From assembly GCF_037126465.1 (NCBI RefSeq), contig NC_088201.1, positions 27,500,619 to 27,564,618 of the forward strand: DNA of 64,000 bases. Reading direction: 5' to 3'. Under the pieces are notes generated by a model. The model was not told where the DNA came from and did no database searches. It was given only the letters and a program-made list of their open reading frames with translations. Made by a program: the position numbers and the translations under genes. Of the stretch, positions 34,588 through 46,220 are shown piece by piece (positions within the stretch are counted from its first letter, which is position 1; the number at the start of each line of letters is the position of its first letter). The DNA is from Ornithodoros turicata (lineage: Eukaryota; Arthropoda; Arachnida; Ixodida; Argasidae).

Positions 34588-34595
34588 TGACGTCA
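34588..34595. promoter_or_regulatory. Consensus CRE/ATF site (TGACGTCA) upstream of AIRIM
   Basis: A perfect palindromic TGACGTCA lies 102 bp before the AIRIM start codon, in the 300-bp space between the gene and the hAT element. This full octamer is the CREB/ATF consensus and often marks core promoters of housekeeping genes. Use as a promoter element is inferred from position only. Confidence 0.45.
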
Positions 34596-34787
34596 GATAG
34601 TACAACAGCGCCGCCAACTTTGTAGACTGGAAATACTACGTCTAGAAAAGAAATCAACAAGTCACAAGAAAGCCATGTTTAAATGTGGCTTCTCATAATG
34701 TAAGTTTTTTTTCGTAATTCATTACACATTCTACCGGTAGTCCTATCTACATAGAGTCACTAAATAGCTCTAGTCCTATCTTTTCGG

Positions 34788-35991
34788 CAGTGTTGCCACA
34801 CCTACAGATTTATCATGAGATCTACCTACTTTTTGAAAAATCTACAGATCTACAGAGATTTATGGAAATCTCATGATTTTTGGTACAATGAATGGATCAC
34901 TCGACGCAGTACGTGTTTCGCATCAGTGCACAAAACGACAACGATGAAAAACGTCAGCAGAACGCGGGAATGAGTGTTTGTCCGACTATTTTTTAGAATA
35001 TTTTCTGCAGTTAATTTGATGAAAACGAATCAAAGAAACAGCCTCTCAACCACCGCCACAACTGGCCTCCTGCATACAAAACACATGCTGTTGGGTCAAG
35101 CTGCTTTGCCTTCGCCATTGACAAGGATTTGATCCGTCGCTCACGAAACTGGAGGAGAGGCTCGCCGGAGGAGAAGGACGTCTTCAGCGAGCGAACCATT
35201 GGCGAGCCTGAACATTAAATCAGTTTTCTTGAATATTTGGCGAGCTCTTTCACCAGCACCACCACCTCTTGAGTATGTGCGCGTTACCAGTTTGCCTCAC
35301 AGACTTGACTTGGCTGGCTTTGAAGTGAAACCAAACGTTTATAATTCACAACGAGAGGATAGAGAGGTAGCAAGCGAGCTGGTGGTATAGATCCATAACT
35401 TAAAAACCCGAGACTAGGGGACAAAAAACGACAAACACAGACACGCATGTACGTCACACACACGTATGCACACACGTCACGCATGTACGCTTTCACTATG
35501 CCTGTGGAAATAATATATTGAGCTTTATTGTTTTTGTGGTCCATTGTGATCCTTGCTCATCACTGCGATGGTGGAACGAGCGAGAGAAATGTTCCTACTA
35601 CACGCGATCGGTTATTCTTGCATTGGAGCGCCACAGCTGATGTGAATACACATGTCAAAGTATTAAAATCTACGTGCAGTGACACTTTTTTTGTGATTGT
35701 AGCAGACACTTAAGTCCGCTGCAATCACAAAAAACGCGACATCGCAAACCGAAACCGAAAGTTCCAACGGCAGTGCGCCGCAGCAAGAAATTCCGGCTGT
35801 GGTCTTCAGCAGCAGTGGAACGAAATAAGTCCCTGCTCTTCCACTAATTTAGAGACGCAGGCAGACATTCCAGATTCGAAGGCAAAACGTTCAAGTGACT
35901 GAGTTTTGAGTGGCTACAGATTTTTAGCTCGATCTACAGATTTTGCGGACTCGGATCTACAGATAAATATTTTTTGCGTGTGGCAACACTG
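34788..35991. mobile_element. 1.2-kb non-autonomous hAT element upstream of AIRIM
   Basis: A perfect 8-bp duplication CTTTTCGG flanks it (34780-34787 and 35992-35999). Terminal inverted repeats are CAGTGTTGCCACAC, perfect over 14 bp. Subterminal regions repeat ATCTACAGAT-type words, as hAT transposase-binding regions do. Interior frames are not recognised. Perfect ends and duplication suggest a fairly recent insertion, about 300 bp from the AIRIM start codon. Confidence 0.88.
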
Positions 35992-35999
35992 CTTTTCGG

Positions 36000-37284
36000 T
36001 AGCCCTTTCAAAACATGGCTACCGGGCTCTTCCATCCTCAGGGTTGCTCAGGGTAGACCACTGATCTCTATGGCTGCGTTCCAATACCCCGGTTAGTCGA
36101 CTGCCTAGCGCATAGAGATAATATAGTAGTGGCATCGGCGCACGTACAGGTCTACCCTGGTAGACCCACTGGGTAGACCTGTGCGCCGATGCCACTTTGA
36201 CCGGCGGCGGCGTCGAGCCGGTTTTTGCCACCGGTTGCGGCGGCGTCAGCGGCGCGAGGGCGTAAACGCGTAAGCCGTTCACAAGCGTACGCAAGCGCTG
36301 GTGGCCTGCGAGGTGGGTAGTTTCATTTATAATCGACCAAGGGGCGCCGGTGAGATTTTTATATTTTCTTAAAGAAAAAATAAATGTAATTCCTAATTCA
36401 AAAAGAAACAAAACAAGCCTAGTCGCAGGTCTCTGCGATATTTCGTTCTCTGTCGGCGAGGCTCCAAGTAAATGAGCGCGATTTTTGCAGTTCCAGCTTT
36501 TCCAAATTTGCGCGCTGGATCCTCCGAACGGCTGCTTTCTTCTGAAAGCAATTTTTTTTTCACTGGCAGAATGGGTGGTAAAGATTTGCTTAAGACAATT
36601 AAATTCGGTGGCAAATCCCAAAAACATTTCGAAAAAAAAAAAAAATCGCGAAAACGCCTCCGAGGACGTTCGTAGCGCAACTTTGCCAATTTCTTATGTG
36701 GTCCTGTAATTTTCGAATATGAGATGAACTTATATGAGATGAAAGGGCTTTTTTTACTCTTTCGTTTAGTATATAGCGCGTTATCATACCTTCAGGCATC
36801 CGTCCACAGTTACGCAGTAATTGCGAAGGGGTGCCAGAAAATCGCTGTTTTCAGGACCGTTTTTCTCAAAAAGGCCATCTTCAATTTTGTTTATATTTTG
36901 TGGAGACATACCTTGGACACCGCTCTTCGATATTATAAAATAAAATTTCTGCTTATTTTATTTCTTCAGGGCGCGGAAAATCTTTTTCCGCACCGTGGTC
37001 GCTTTTAATTCTAAGTGCCGGAGAATGGTATTCACAATGGTGCTCTTTTTTTTCTTTTCTTCTTCTTCTTGCTGAAGGGTATGGCATTACGGGCTGATAA
37101 GATTGGTTGACGTGCACCCAAGGATCGATCAAGGATAGTTACTGCAAACATATATTTATTGTTGCACTCTTACAGTGGAAGCCCCAGCACCAACCGCTTA
37201 CGATAAACACCAGTCCCAGGCGGCATTGAATGTTTTTTTTTTTTTTTATATTGAATCTGTCCCAAAAGACTGCCGCAATTAGAG
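36000..37284. other. Non-coding stretch with hairpins and poly-A/T tracts
   Basis: No exon recognised. It holds the hairpin at 36129-36195, GC-rich sequence to about 36330, and poly-A/T tracts near 36545, 36637, 37040 and 37230. The sequence near 36855-36900 (CTCAAAAAGGCCATCTTCAA) resembles the arm of the 9353-12630 element near 9890-9910, suggesting a related decayed copy. Confidence 0.4.
36129..36195. repeat. Long hairpin with a 4-base bulge
   Basis: GTGGCATCGGCGCAC...CAGGTCTACCC pairs with GGGTAGACCTGTGCGCCGATGCCAC; the left arm has four extra bases (about CGTA). The loop TGGTAGACCCACT itself repeats the GGTAGACC word. The full arm is 25 bp. It may be a small fold-back element or the tip of one. 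Confidence 0.7.
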
Positions 37285-38560
37285 CTATTCGCAACGTACG
37301 ACACCACCAACTCTTGCCCAGGTGTATGACGATCGCAGTCTGGGAACAGGACGCACAGCGGACCACTCGCTCTCCTTTTTCATTTCTCTGAACGCTTCTG
37401 CATCCTCACGTGGCACATGCAGCAGCGTAACGTTCGGTAACCTCGGCGTTAGTTTGCGCACAAGATCTTCTGCAGTCTGAATGGCTTCTCCTGGGGGCGA
37501 ACGGAGATTGTGTAGTGAAGCATGATGCTTGACCACTCCGCCGACCCCGTCGCAGGCATTCTTCCCGTGGCCAGGCGCGCTGAACAGACATTTGATGACA
37601 TGGGGGCTGCTCTGCAGCTCGTGAAACTGGTATCTATTTTTAAAGTGTGCTGCAGCCCCATCTGACACATACGTACATACCACGTACAAATGTCCGACTT
37701 CATCCATGTGTTCATCAATAGTTCTGATGGCCAGAAGCGTTAGCGCAGTGTCATGACGCATGTCGTCCGACACAACGGCGTAGCATCGGGAACCGGACAA
37801 ATGGTTCACCACGCAAGTGAATACTGTTATTTGGTCTTTCTTCCAATGGTAACCCTGTATTGCAGAAGGAAGAACGACCGTCCAATTTTCCGCATAGTCA
37901 AAGTGGAGGACAACCCTTTTAGTATCTGAGAATGTCTTCTCACTACGTATCGCATTCCGTTGAATGTTGCGCACGTAGTCATGAGCTCGTAGCGGGCTAG
38001 CCACTTTCTCAGAAGATGGATAAATTGATCAATGCATGTTCTTAAGTGTGCTTGATTCCCATATGACGACCTCGACCTCCTCGGCATCGGCGCACATCTG
38101 CAAAGATTCTGCCGTCAATGCACTCCCACCTGGACACGATGTGCACCTACCCAGTTTGCATTCTCTTGTTTGCGTTGGGCACAAGCACAATGATTTGAGG
38201 TCCTCAAGCGTAAAACACTTGTCGGAGACAAGATTCAGTGCATTCAGACATAAGTCGTAGTTGGCACAGTAAGTGCAAACGCACTCTTCCCTATAGGGGC
38301 CTATAGAGACATGTGACGGGCGAAGGGAATAGAACTTTGTCAGGCTCATATTGACTTCGGGATGCGCCTCCCGAAACTTGTGGTATGTCTACCGAATTGT
38401 TCGTGACATATAGCGCTTTGACACTAAGTTGTCGGCATCTGCTCCCCGAATTTTCACAACATCTCGAGGCCTTGGGCTCTGAATTGTACAGTCCAATTCA
38501 TCGTTCAGGTAATACTCGAGGGCCAACTTCACCCACCTTACGCCAGCCTCGCTACGCTAT
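37285..38560 (-). pseudogene. Transposase-like protein with two in-frame stops
   Basis: One reading frame runs through the interval, broken by TAG at about 38389 and TGA at 38029-38031. In order it has WVKLALEYYLNDELD, MSLTKFYSLRP, a Cys-rich stretch (CVCTYCANYDLCLNAL), and a region with HFDYAENWTVV, VVSDDMRHD, YVSDGAAAHFKNRYQF and APGHGKNACDGVGGVVKHHA. From memory this layout matches a family of uncharacterised arthropod and cnidarian proteins that look transposon-derived; the spaced Asp residues (DYAEN, SDGAA, CDGVGG) fit an RNase H-like DDE/D fold, which is inference. A possible exon start is at TATAG/CGTAGC near 38560. Near the TGA, the +1 frame reads CIDQFIHLLRKWLA, so two compensating frameshifts are an alternative to a point stop. 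Confidence 0.6.
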
Positions 38561-38610
38561 AAAGAGCCTTACTTTACGCCGTGTGCACGAATCAATTATG
38601 GTTCACGGAT

Positions 38611-40272
38611 GATTGCAACCCTCGTTATGACAACCACCGTTCCCGCAGATTTTGGTCATAAAGCGAATAAACCTCTACCCGACAAACGTCATCATGACGT
38701 TGGTAGACAGACCGAAACCAAACCAGATCGGAAGGGGAAAGCTGGGTTCCACGAATGAGCAATTGTTCGCTGAAAGAAAGTAGGACCGAGGTCGCGTCCC
38801 TCTCAGAGACCATCATAATCCCCTCAAGACGACAGTGTTCGCCGATGCTAGTGGTCGCCGATGCCAGTGTTCGCAGATGCTAGTGTTCGCCACTAGCTTT
38901 GAACGTAGTTCAACTCTACCAAACTCGTGGCGCTGTCGAACATTATTACGTCATTTGTTTACAAAAAGGTCTATTGCCATACTAACGAGAAACCCACAAT
39001 CCGCTGACCTCAGAGACCTCGTTGACCTCGCTGACCTCGTTCCAGCCATTCTTAGGTGCACGACAGCAGCAGCACACTAGCTGTGACCTGGTCTCGGGGT
39101 CACTGCTGTTTTAAGCACTACAGTGCTTTGGCAGTCCGGTCTGGCCACCTTCTAGCAGACGACATTCGGCCATATCTTGGGCACGCCGTACATGTGGTGC
39201 CGTGTATGGTAAGCGAGCGCGCGATGGCGAACGAGAAGTCAGTGGTCGAGAGACTTGACGAACATACCAGGTGGGTTTTCCCAAAGACGTGTGGACCCCT
39301 TTTGTGAACATATGAGTTCATCTGGCACGTCTGGCCGACACACGTATGGCTAGCGAGAACAGTATGCGTGTCATATACGGATTCAACTTCCATCCACGTT
39401 GCTTTGTCGACTTTCAGATACGGTACACCATATTTTTGCATGCTGTATTGTGTTTCTTATGCACATTTCAAGACCAGTCGCGTGTTTTGAATGTGGGACC
39501 TTACTGTGTTGCATGCTTTCGATGCTTCCTACTATCCTACTATATGTTCTATGCTTTCGCCTGCGAGGTATTTATAGTTCGCCATTAGAATGGCAACAGA
39601 ACGCTTCTGACGATAGCTATTTGGAAAACCATGTATCATGTGAACTTTAGCCGCCAAACAGTTTGTGCACACGCCTTGTTTCCTTCGGCGTCTCTCATGC
39701 CACGCTGACTGCAGAAGAGCACGCAACAACAGACTGACATTACAAATGCAGATGGACGAACAACTCATGAAAAGAGCGATGCTTTGATGAGAAAGCAGAC
39801 CAAGTCCCTGGCGGCGCACGACAAAAGATCACCCCAGACGCGCGGTTCAAACAGAGCCGTACTGTCCGCGCGCGGGCAATGCTTCCATCCTTGCCCAAAA
39901 TATGGCGGACGCGCGCTGCCGGAGTGTAGTTGGCTCGCCTTAAACTAGATGGCGCTGACTTATGAAAACCCTTGAGGTCAACAACATCAGGAGTCATCCC
40001 AAACCTTGGCGCCCTACTTCAACTGTCACCCTCTGCCTGAGGTATGTGCGTAGCCTCTCCCTGGGGCTACTCTGGGGGTCATGTGACGTGGTCATAATAA
40101 TGAGAATACCCATGTTTGACCCTACTTGTGACAAAAGTCTCAGTCATAGTCGGATAAGCGGATTGTCATACTAACGAGATGGATTTACATGGCGGCGGAA
40201 CGGTTCCCAAGAAAAACGGTCATAAAGTGAGTATGTCACATTATCGGGGGTCCTATTAACGAGGGTTCACTG
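38611..40272. mobile_element. Candidate pogo/Tigger-like element
   Basis: The right end complement CAGTGAACCCTCGTTA is intact and TA follows it. The left end GATTGCAACCCTCGTTA is a mutated partner; further inward both share TTTGGTCATAAAG/CTTTATGACC. Interior frames are not recognised. The left limit is approximate. Confidence 0.4.
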
Positions 40273-40274
40273 TA

Positions 40275-40990
40275 ATCTTCCACGACATATAAATCTTTAT
40301 GTCCGAGCAACGTTAACATTACCTGCCTTTCCATTCGTTCCATAAAGGCCCTGAATATTCACTAGGGTATCGAGTTTGTGTGCGTGTGCGTGTGTCTACA
40401 TGGCTTTTGTTGTACATTTTTCAAGGCACTGTGCTCTGATATTTTTATTGTTTCGTACACTGTATGCAATGATATGTCAAGTGCATAGGGGTCAGACCTC
40501 GTCAAGCTGCAGCTCTGCAGCTTTGTCTGTATCCCCATACCAAATTGTATTGGTAATATAATTAAAAAAAGATATCCGAACCCGGCCCTCTCCACGCACA
40601 CACCAGACCAGCGCATGGGCCAGGGAGTGGCTAGCCGAGATAAAACTGGTTGCAACACCTGCAAAAGCCTGAGCGTGGGCACACGGAAAGACGACACCGC
40701 ACAGATGACTGACGTGAAAACGTCTGTAAGTTCGGTTTGTTAGCCAGGTCAAAATTTACGATGCAACGAAATTATGCCGAATTTCATGACGCGATAACTT
40801 GGTGAGTAATAAACCGATAGCAACCAACCGGCTAAATCCAGATAGCTTACACGTGTATGGTTCTAGCTAACAAGGTCATTGGTGCGGGCGCGTGCGAGAG
40901 AGACGGAAATATAGGGGCACACGTACCTTGCGGGCAGTCTATTTCGCGAACGCGTGAAGCTAGGACAATCATCGAGGTGTCGTTATAAAG
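40275..40990. other. Non-coding stretch, no gene recognised
   Basis: Contains a short GT microsatellite near 40376-40395 and no recognisable exon or repeat family. The minisatellite array begins just after it. Confidence 0.35.
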
Positions 40991-42942
40991 CGCCTGAAGG
41001 CGCACAGGGTAGGGCACGGTAGGGCACAGGCATGCATGCACAGGAAAACACAGGTAGGCACAGGCAAGCAGGCCGGCAAGTCGGTACAGTAAGGCAGGCA
41101 CAGGAGGCAGGCAGAAAGCAGGCAGGCATACACAGGGAGGCACAAGCAGGGCAGGGCAGACATAAGAAGGCATAGGCAGGCAGGTGGGAAAGGCAGGTAC
41201 AAGCAGGCGGGAAATTCAGGCAGCCACAGGCAGACCGGCACAGGTAGGCAGGCCGAGCCAGGCACAGGGAGTGGAGGGCAGGTACAAAAAGACAGAGACA
41301 GGCAGGCACAGGCCAGTACAGATAGAAGACAGGCACATGCATGTGGGCACAAGCATGTACGCACAGGGAGGCAAGGTCAGGGCAGGTCAAGGTATGCAAA
41401 GAACAGGCACAGGGTACGCGTAGGGTAGGGCAGGCAAGCAAGCAGACACAACAGACACAGGCAGGCAGATAGTCAAAGGCAGGCAGGCAGGAAAACAAGC
41501 TCAGTAAGGCAGGACAGGCAGGGAGGCACAGACAGGCAAAGGGAAGCAGACAAGGTAGGCACAGGCAGGAAGCAGGGCAAGGTAAGCACAGGGTAAGGGA
41601 GGCACGGGGCTGGGAAGGGTAGGGCACAGGCAGAAGGCATATACAGGAAAACACAGGCAGGCAGGCACAGACAGGAAGGCAGACTAGTAGACACAGACAG
41701 GCAAGCAGGCACAGTAAGGCAAGGCAGGCAGGCACAGACAGGCACAAGCAATGTAGTAATAGGCAGGCAGGGAGGCACAGGCAGGAACAGCAGGCAAAGG
41801 GAAGCAGACATGCAGGGCAGGCACAGAAAGGGGCAGGCAGTCAGGCAGACTGACACAGGAGGCAGGAAGCAAGGTTGAGTGGGCACAGGGTAGGACACAG
41901 GCAGAAGGCAGGCACTGGCCGGGAGGCAGACTAGCAGGTGCAGTAATGCGGGGCAGGGCAGGCAGGCACAGGCAGGCACAGGAGACATGCAGAAAGCAGG
42001 CAGGCAGACACGTCAGCACGAAGTAGGCACAGACAGGCAGGCTGGCAAAGGCCGGTACAGGTAAAAGGCAGGCAAAACATGGGGGGCAAGCATTGAGGCG
42101 CAGGAAGGCAAGGTCAGGTGAAGGCAGGGCAGGGCAGACACAGGCAGGCAGGCAGGTGGGCAAGGCAGGCAGCTACAGGCACAGGCAGGCACAGACAACG
42201 TAGTTGTAGACAAGCAGACCGTCACAAGTTGGAAGGCACGCGCAGGCAGAGACAGGTATAGGCAGGGCAGTGTAGGGCAGGCACAGAAAGGCAGAGACAA
42301 TGAAGCATGCACAGGAATGCAGGCAGACACAGGAAAGCAAGGCAGGGCAGGCACAGGGCAGGGCAAGCGAATGGCTTGGCAGGCATGCGAGCACAAGCAT
42401 GCAGGCACAGGAAAATAGAAGCAGGCACAGGCAAGCAGGCAGGCAAGCTAGCAGACACGTGTATGCAAGTAGGCACAGTAAGGCAAGCCAGGCACGGCAC
42501 AAACAGACAAAGGCAGGTAGAAAGCAGGGAGGCACAGGTAGGCACAGCCAGAGCAGGGCAGGACAGGTACAGAAAGGCACAGGCAGAGGCAGGCGTACAG
42601 ACAGACACAGGCAGGGAGGCAGGCACGTGCAGGAAAGTCTAGGTAGAGGGCAGGCACGAGTCAGTGACAGGGCAGGGCAGCGTAGGGCAGGCAGAGGACA
42701 GGGTAGACACAGGAAAGCAGGCAGGCACAGTCATGCGGGGACAAGCGTGCTGGCAGAGGCAGGCACGGGCAGGCAGGCAGGCACAAGAAGGGAAGGGCAG
42801 GCGCACGCAGAGACAGGCCGGTACATGTCGAAGGCAGGCACATGCATATGAGCACAAGCATGTACGCACAGGCAGGCTTGCAGGCAAAGGACGGCAAGGG
42901 CAGGGCAGGCAGAGGACAGGCGCAGGGCAGGCAAGAGCAGGC

Positions 42943-43135
42943 ATCGAACCTAGGACTTCTGATTTCTGGTCAGATATCCAATATTTCGATCTCGTTGAGT
43001 TGCTTAATTCGTTGATTTCTGGCCGTTCGAGGCTTACAAGGTTGTGTCGTCCATATTTGTTGGCCTGCCTCGGCTAATTCTCGTTGTTTACGACAAGTCA
43101 TCTGTAGAGCACGACAGATAGGTGGCAAATGCACG
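42943..43135. other. Non-repetitive island in the minisatellite
   Basis: About 190 bp of mixed-composition sequence (for example TCGTTGAGTTGCTTAATTCG) interrupts the GGCA array. No family or exon was recognised; it may be a small insertion or unrelated sequence trapped between array blocks. Confidence 0.5.
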
Positions 43136-44236
43136 GCAGTAGCGCAGGGTAGGTACAGGACAGACAGACACACAAGTAGGCAGACACAACAGGCACACGC
43201 GGGCCAGACAGGCTGGTTGGGAGGCAGGCCGGCACAGGCAAGCAGGACAGGCGCAGCCAGATATGCACAGAGGGCACAGGTAGAGAGGTACAAACATGCA
43301 ACCACGGGCAGGCATCTAGTCAAGCAGTCTGGCAGATTAGCAGACAGAGGCAGACAAACGGGCACAGTAATGCAGGGTAAGGCAGGCAGGGCGGGCACAG
43401 GGAGGCACTGAGCCTGAGACAATTAGGTACATGCAGGCACAAGCAGCGTACACAGGTAGGCAGGGAGGCAAACGCAGGCAATGGCAGGCACAAGGCTGGA
43501 AGCAGACATGCACAGGCCGGGCAGGGTAGGCATGGACAGGTGCAAGCAGGGAGGCAGGCAGACACACACAACAGACACAGCACTCAGGCACAGGAAAACA
43601 CAAGCAGGCATAGGCAGGCATAGGCAAGCAGATATGCACAGGAAGGTAGGCAGACTAGCAGACACAGGCATGCAAGCACGGCACAAGCAGGCAGACACAG
43701 GAGGCAGGAAGCATGCACAGGCAACGTAGTAGTAGACAGCCAGACAGACAGAAGCAGGCACAGGCAAGGCAGTGCAGACAGGTACAGAAAGGCTGAGAAA
43801 GGGCAGACACCAGGCAGGCCAGGCAGGCAGGAGGCCGACACAGGCAGGAGGCAGGCACAGGGAAGCAAAAGCCGGTACAGGTAGAAGACAGGCAAAGCAT
43901 ATGGGCACAAGCATGCACAGTCAGGCTGGCACAGGAAGGCAAGATCAGGTGAAGGCAATGCGGGCACAGGGTAGGCGCAGGGTGGGCACAGGGCAGGTGC
44001 AGAGCAGGGCAGGCACAGGGCAGGGGTGGGCAGGGCAGGCAAGGGCTGGCAAGGGTCACCGGGAGGGCAGAGTAGGCACAAGGAAGGGCCGGCGCAGGGT
44101 AGAGAAGGCACAGGGCAGGCACAAGCAAGCAGGAAGGGAGGTAGACACAACAGGCTCAGGGAGGCACAGACAGCCAGGCACAGAAAAACACAGGCAGGCA
44201 TGGGCAGGTACAGTAAGGCAGCGCAGGCAGGAAAGA

Positions 44237-44465
44237 ATGTTTTTGATTCCGTGTTAGCGCCGCGAAGCAACTGTGGCTATGAGCGGGGTACCGATGTGGA
44301 CAGATGGAGAGAGGACAGCAGGAAGGAGTGGGGGACAGGGGGTTACTATGCCCCCTGGGCTGACTTCAGGGCGAACTGTGCGACATTCGTTTGGAAAGTC
44401 TTCGGAAAGCCCAGGGAAAACCTTAGACAGCACAGACGTCTTAACCCGCTCGGCCATGGCGTGGT
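44237..44465 (-). mobile_element. SINE in reverse orientation lacking its B box
   Basis: Read on the minus strand it starts with GCCATGGCCGAGCGGGTTAAGAC, an A-box-bearing class II tRNA-like head, and then jumps straight to GTCTGTGCTGTCTAAGG, the start of the shared tail. The anticodon-to-B-box portion present in the 30162-30462 copy is missing. The tail through GCTTCGCGGCGCTAACACGG is well preserved, with an A-rich end. It is embedded in the minisatellite. Confidence 0.8.
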
Positions 44466-46220
44466 CGGCAGGGAAGGCGGGCAAGGCAGGCACCAGAGGA
44501 AAGTAGGCACAAGCAACGTAGTAGTAGTCCGGCACAGGGAGGCAGGCACAAGCATCCACAGGCAGGCAGGTAGGCAGGCTGCCACAGACAAGCAGGTACA
44601 GGCAGGGAGAGCAGGCAGGCACAGGGAGGTGCAGCAGGCAAAGGTAGGTGCAGCAAGCAAGGCAGGCACAGGGAGGGCAGGAGACACAGTGCAAGCACAG
44701 GACAGGTACAGGACAGGAGAGGCGCAGGGCAGAGCAGGAAGCAAGCACATGGAAGGCAGGCACGTACAGTCCGGTACAGGCAGAAGGCAGACAGGTACAA
44801 GCTTATCGGTACAAACAGGCGCAGGCCTAGCAGACAGGCAGGTTGGCCGGCACACAAAGGCAGGGCAAGGCAGGGACGAGGCACAGGCAAGGCATGCAGG
44901 GCACAGGCAGCCACGGGCATAGGCACGCACTTGTAGCCAAGCACAGGAAAGCAGGCAGAGAAGCACAGGCAAGCAATCAGGAAGGCAGCGGCAGGGACAA
45001 ACACCCAGGCACGGGCGGGGCAGTGCAGGGCAGGCACAGAAAGACAGAGACAGGGAGGAGGGAGACACGGAGACAAAGGCAGACACGGTTATGTGGGCAC
45101 AAGCATGCAGGCACAGGCAGGCAGGAAGGCACAGCTATAGACAGGCACAGGCACGAAGCAAGGCACAAGCAGCGACAGGCAGATAGCCACTGGGAAGCAC
45201 AGGCAGGCAGGCAGGCAGACGGGAAGCAGGCACTGGGGGAAGCACACGCAGGCGGGCAGGCACAGGCAGGTAGTTACAGACAGGTAAAGACACGCGCAGA
45301 CAGGGATGTGCAGGGCAGGGACAGAAAGGCAGAGAAAGGCAGGCAGATGAGGGGGGAGGCAGGCACGGGAAGGCAAGGTCAGGGCAGGGCAAGGAAGGCA
45401 CAGGATAGGCACAGGGCAGGAAGGGGGCATGGAAGGCAGAGGGTAGACTGGCAGGGTGAGGCAGGCAGGCAGAAGCAGGCACAGAAAGGCAGACAGTCAC
45501 AGGGAAAGAAGGTCAAGTCAGGGCAAGCAGGGAAAGCAGGGAAAGCACAAGACAGACGCAGGACAGGGAAGACAGAGCAGGGACAGACAACGTAGTAGTA
45601 GACAGGCACAGGAGAGGCGCAAGGCCGGGAAGGCAGAGGGGAGAGCAGGCACAGATAACGTAGCAGCAGACAGGCAGGAAGGCACAGGCAGGCAAGCAAA
45701 AACAACAACTTTATTGGCGACCTTGGAGAATGGGGAGTTTCATCGCCACAGGCGATACTCTACAGGCAGGCAAGCAGAAGCAGACACAGAAAGGCAGAGG
45801 CAGTCAGGAAGCAGGCACGGGCCTGCGAGACACCAGCAGCCACGCAGGCAGGCAGGAATAGGCAGGGGAGGCAGGCGAGCAAGGCAGGCAGGGAGGCACA
45901 GGCAGGAGGGACCTACAGGCAGGTACAGGTAGGCACAGGCAGGCTGGCAGGCACAACAGGCACAGGCAACGTAGTAGTAGGCGGGCAGGGAGGCACAGGT
46001 AGGGAGACATACAGACAGACAGGCAAGCATGCAGAAAGCAGGCACAGGAAGGCACGCAGGTAGGCACTCGCAGGCATCCACAGACAGGCAGGTACAGTCA
46101 GGCAGATACAACAGGTACAGGTGGCATGCACAGGCAGGGCAGGGCAGTCACATAAAGGACAGGCAGACAGGAAGCAGACACAGGAAGGCATACACAGTAA
46201 GGCAGGGCAGGGATTTGGTT

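Larger units (their letters stand above)
40995..46220 (+). repeat. 5.2-kb GGCAGGCACAGGCA minisatellite-like array
   Basis: Almost the whole interval is built from 4- to 8-base words GGCA, GGCAGG and CACAGGCA. The plus strand is rich in A, G and C with very few T. Longer recurring modules exist: CCGGTACAGGTAGAAG at about 42053, 42814 and 43872, and CAACGTAGTAGTAG at about 43732, 44514, 45588 and 45967, with variants near 41749, 42196 and 45655. Long frames on both strands (Cys/Leu/Pro-rich on the minus strand, Gly/Arg/Gln-rich on the plus strand) are by-products of composition and are not genes. Islands of other sequence lie at 42943-43135, 44237-44465 and about 45694-45762. Confidence 0.85.

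Noticed and set aside
38036..38260. Plus-strand frame opposite the transposase-like pseudogene
   Set aside because: It is a shadow of the minus-strand frame that carries the recognisable motifs.
39118..39441. 107-codon minus-strand frame
   Set aside because: No recognisable domain, no splice context, and it lies inside a probable TIR element; open by chance.
40983..46191. Many long minus-strand frames rich in Cys, Leu and Pro, and plus-strand Gly/Arg/Gln-rich frames
   Set aside because: They come from the T-poor GGCA repeat, which lacks stop codons by composition; all frames on both strands stay open and no domain or splice structure is seen.
40995..46220. CRISPR-like array
   Set aside because: The repeats are not separated by unique spacers of uniform length and the genome is eukaryotic.
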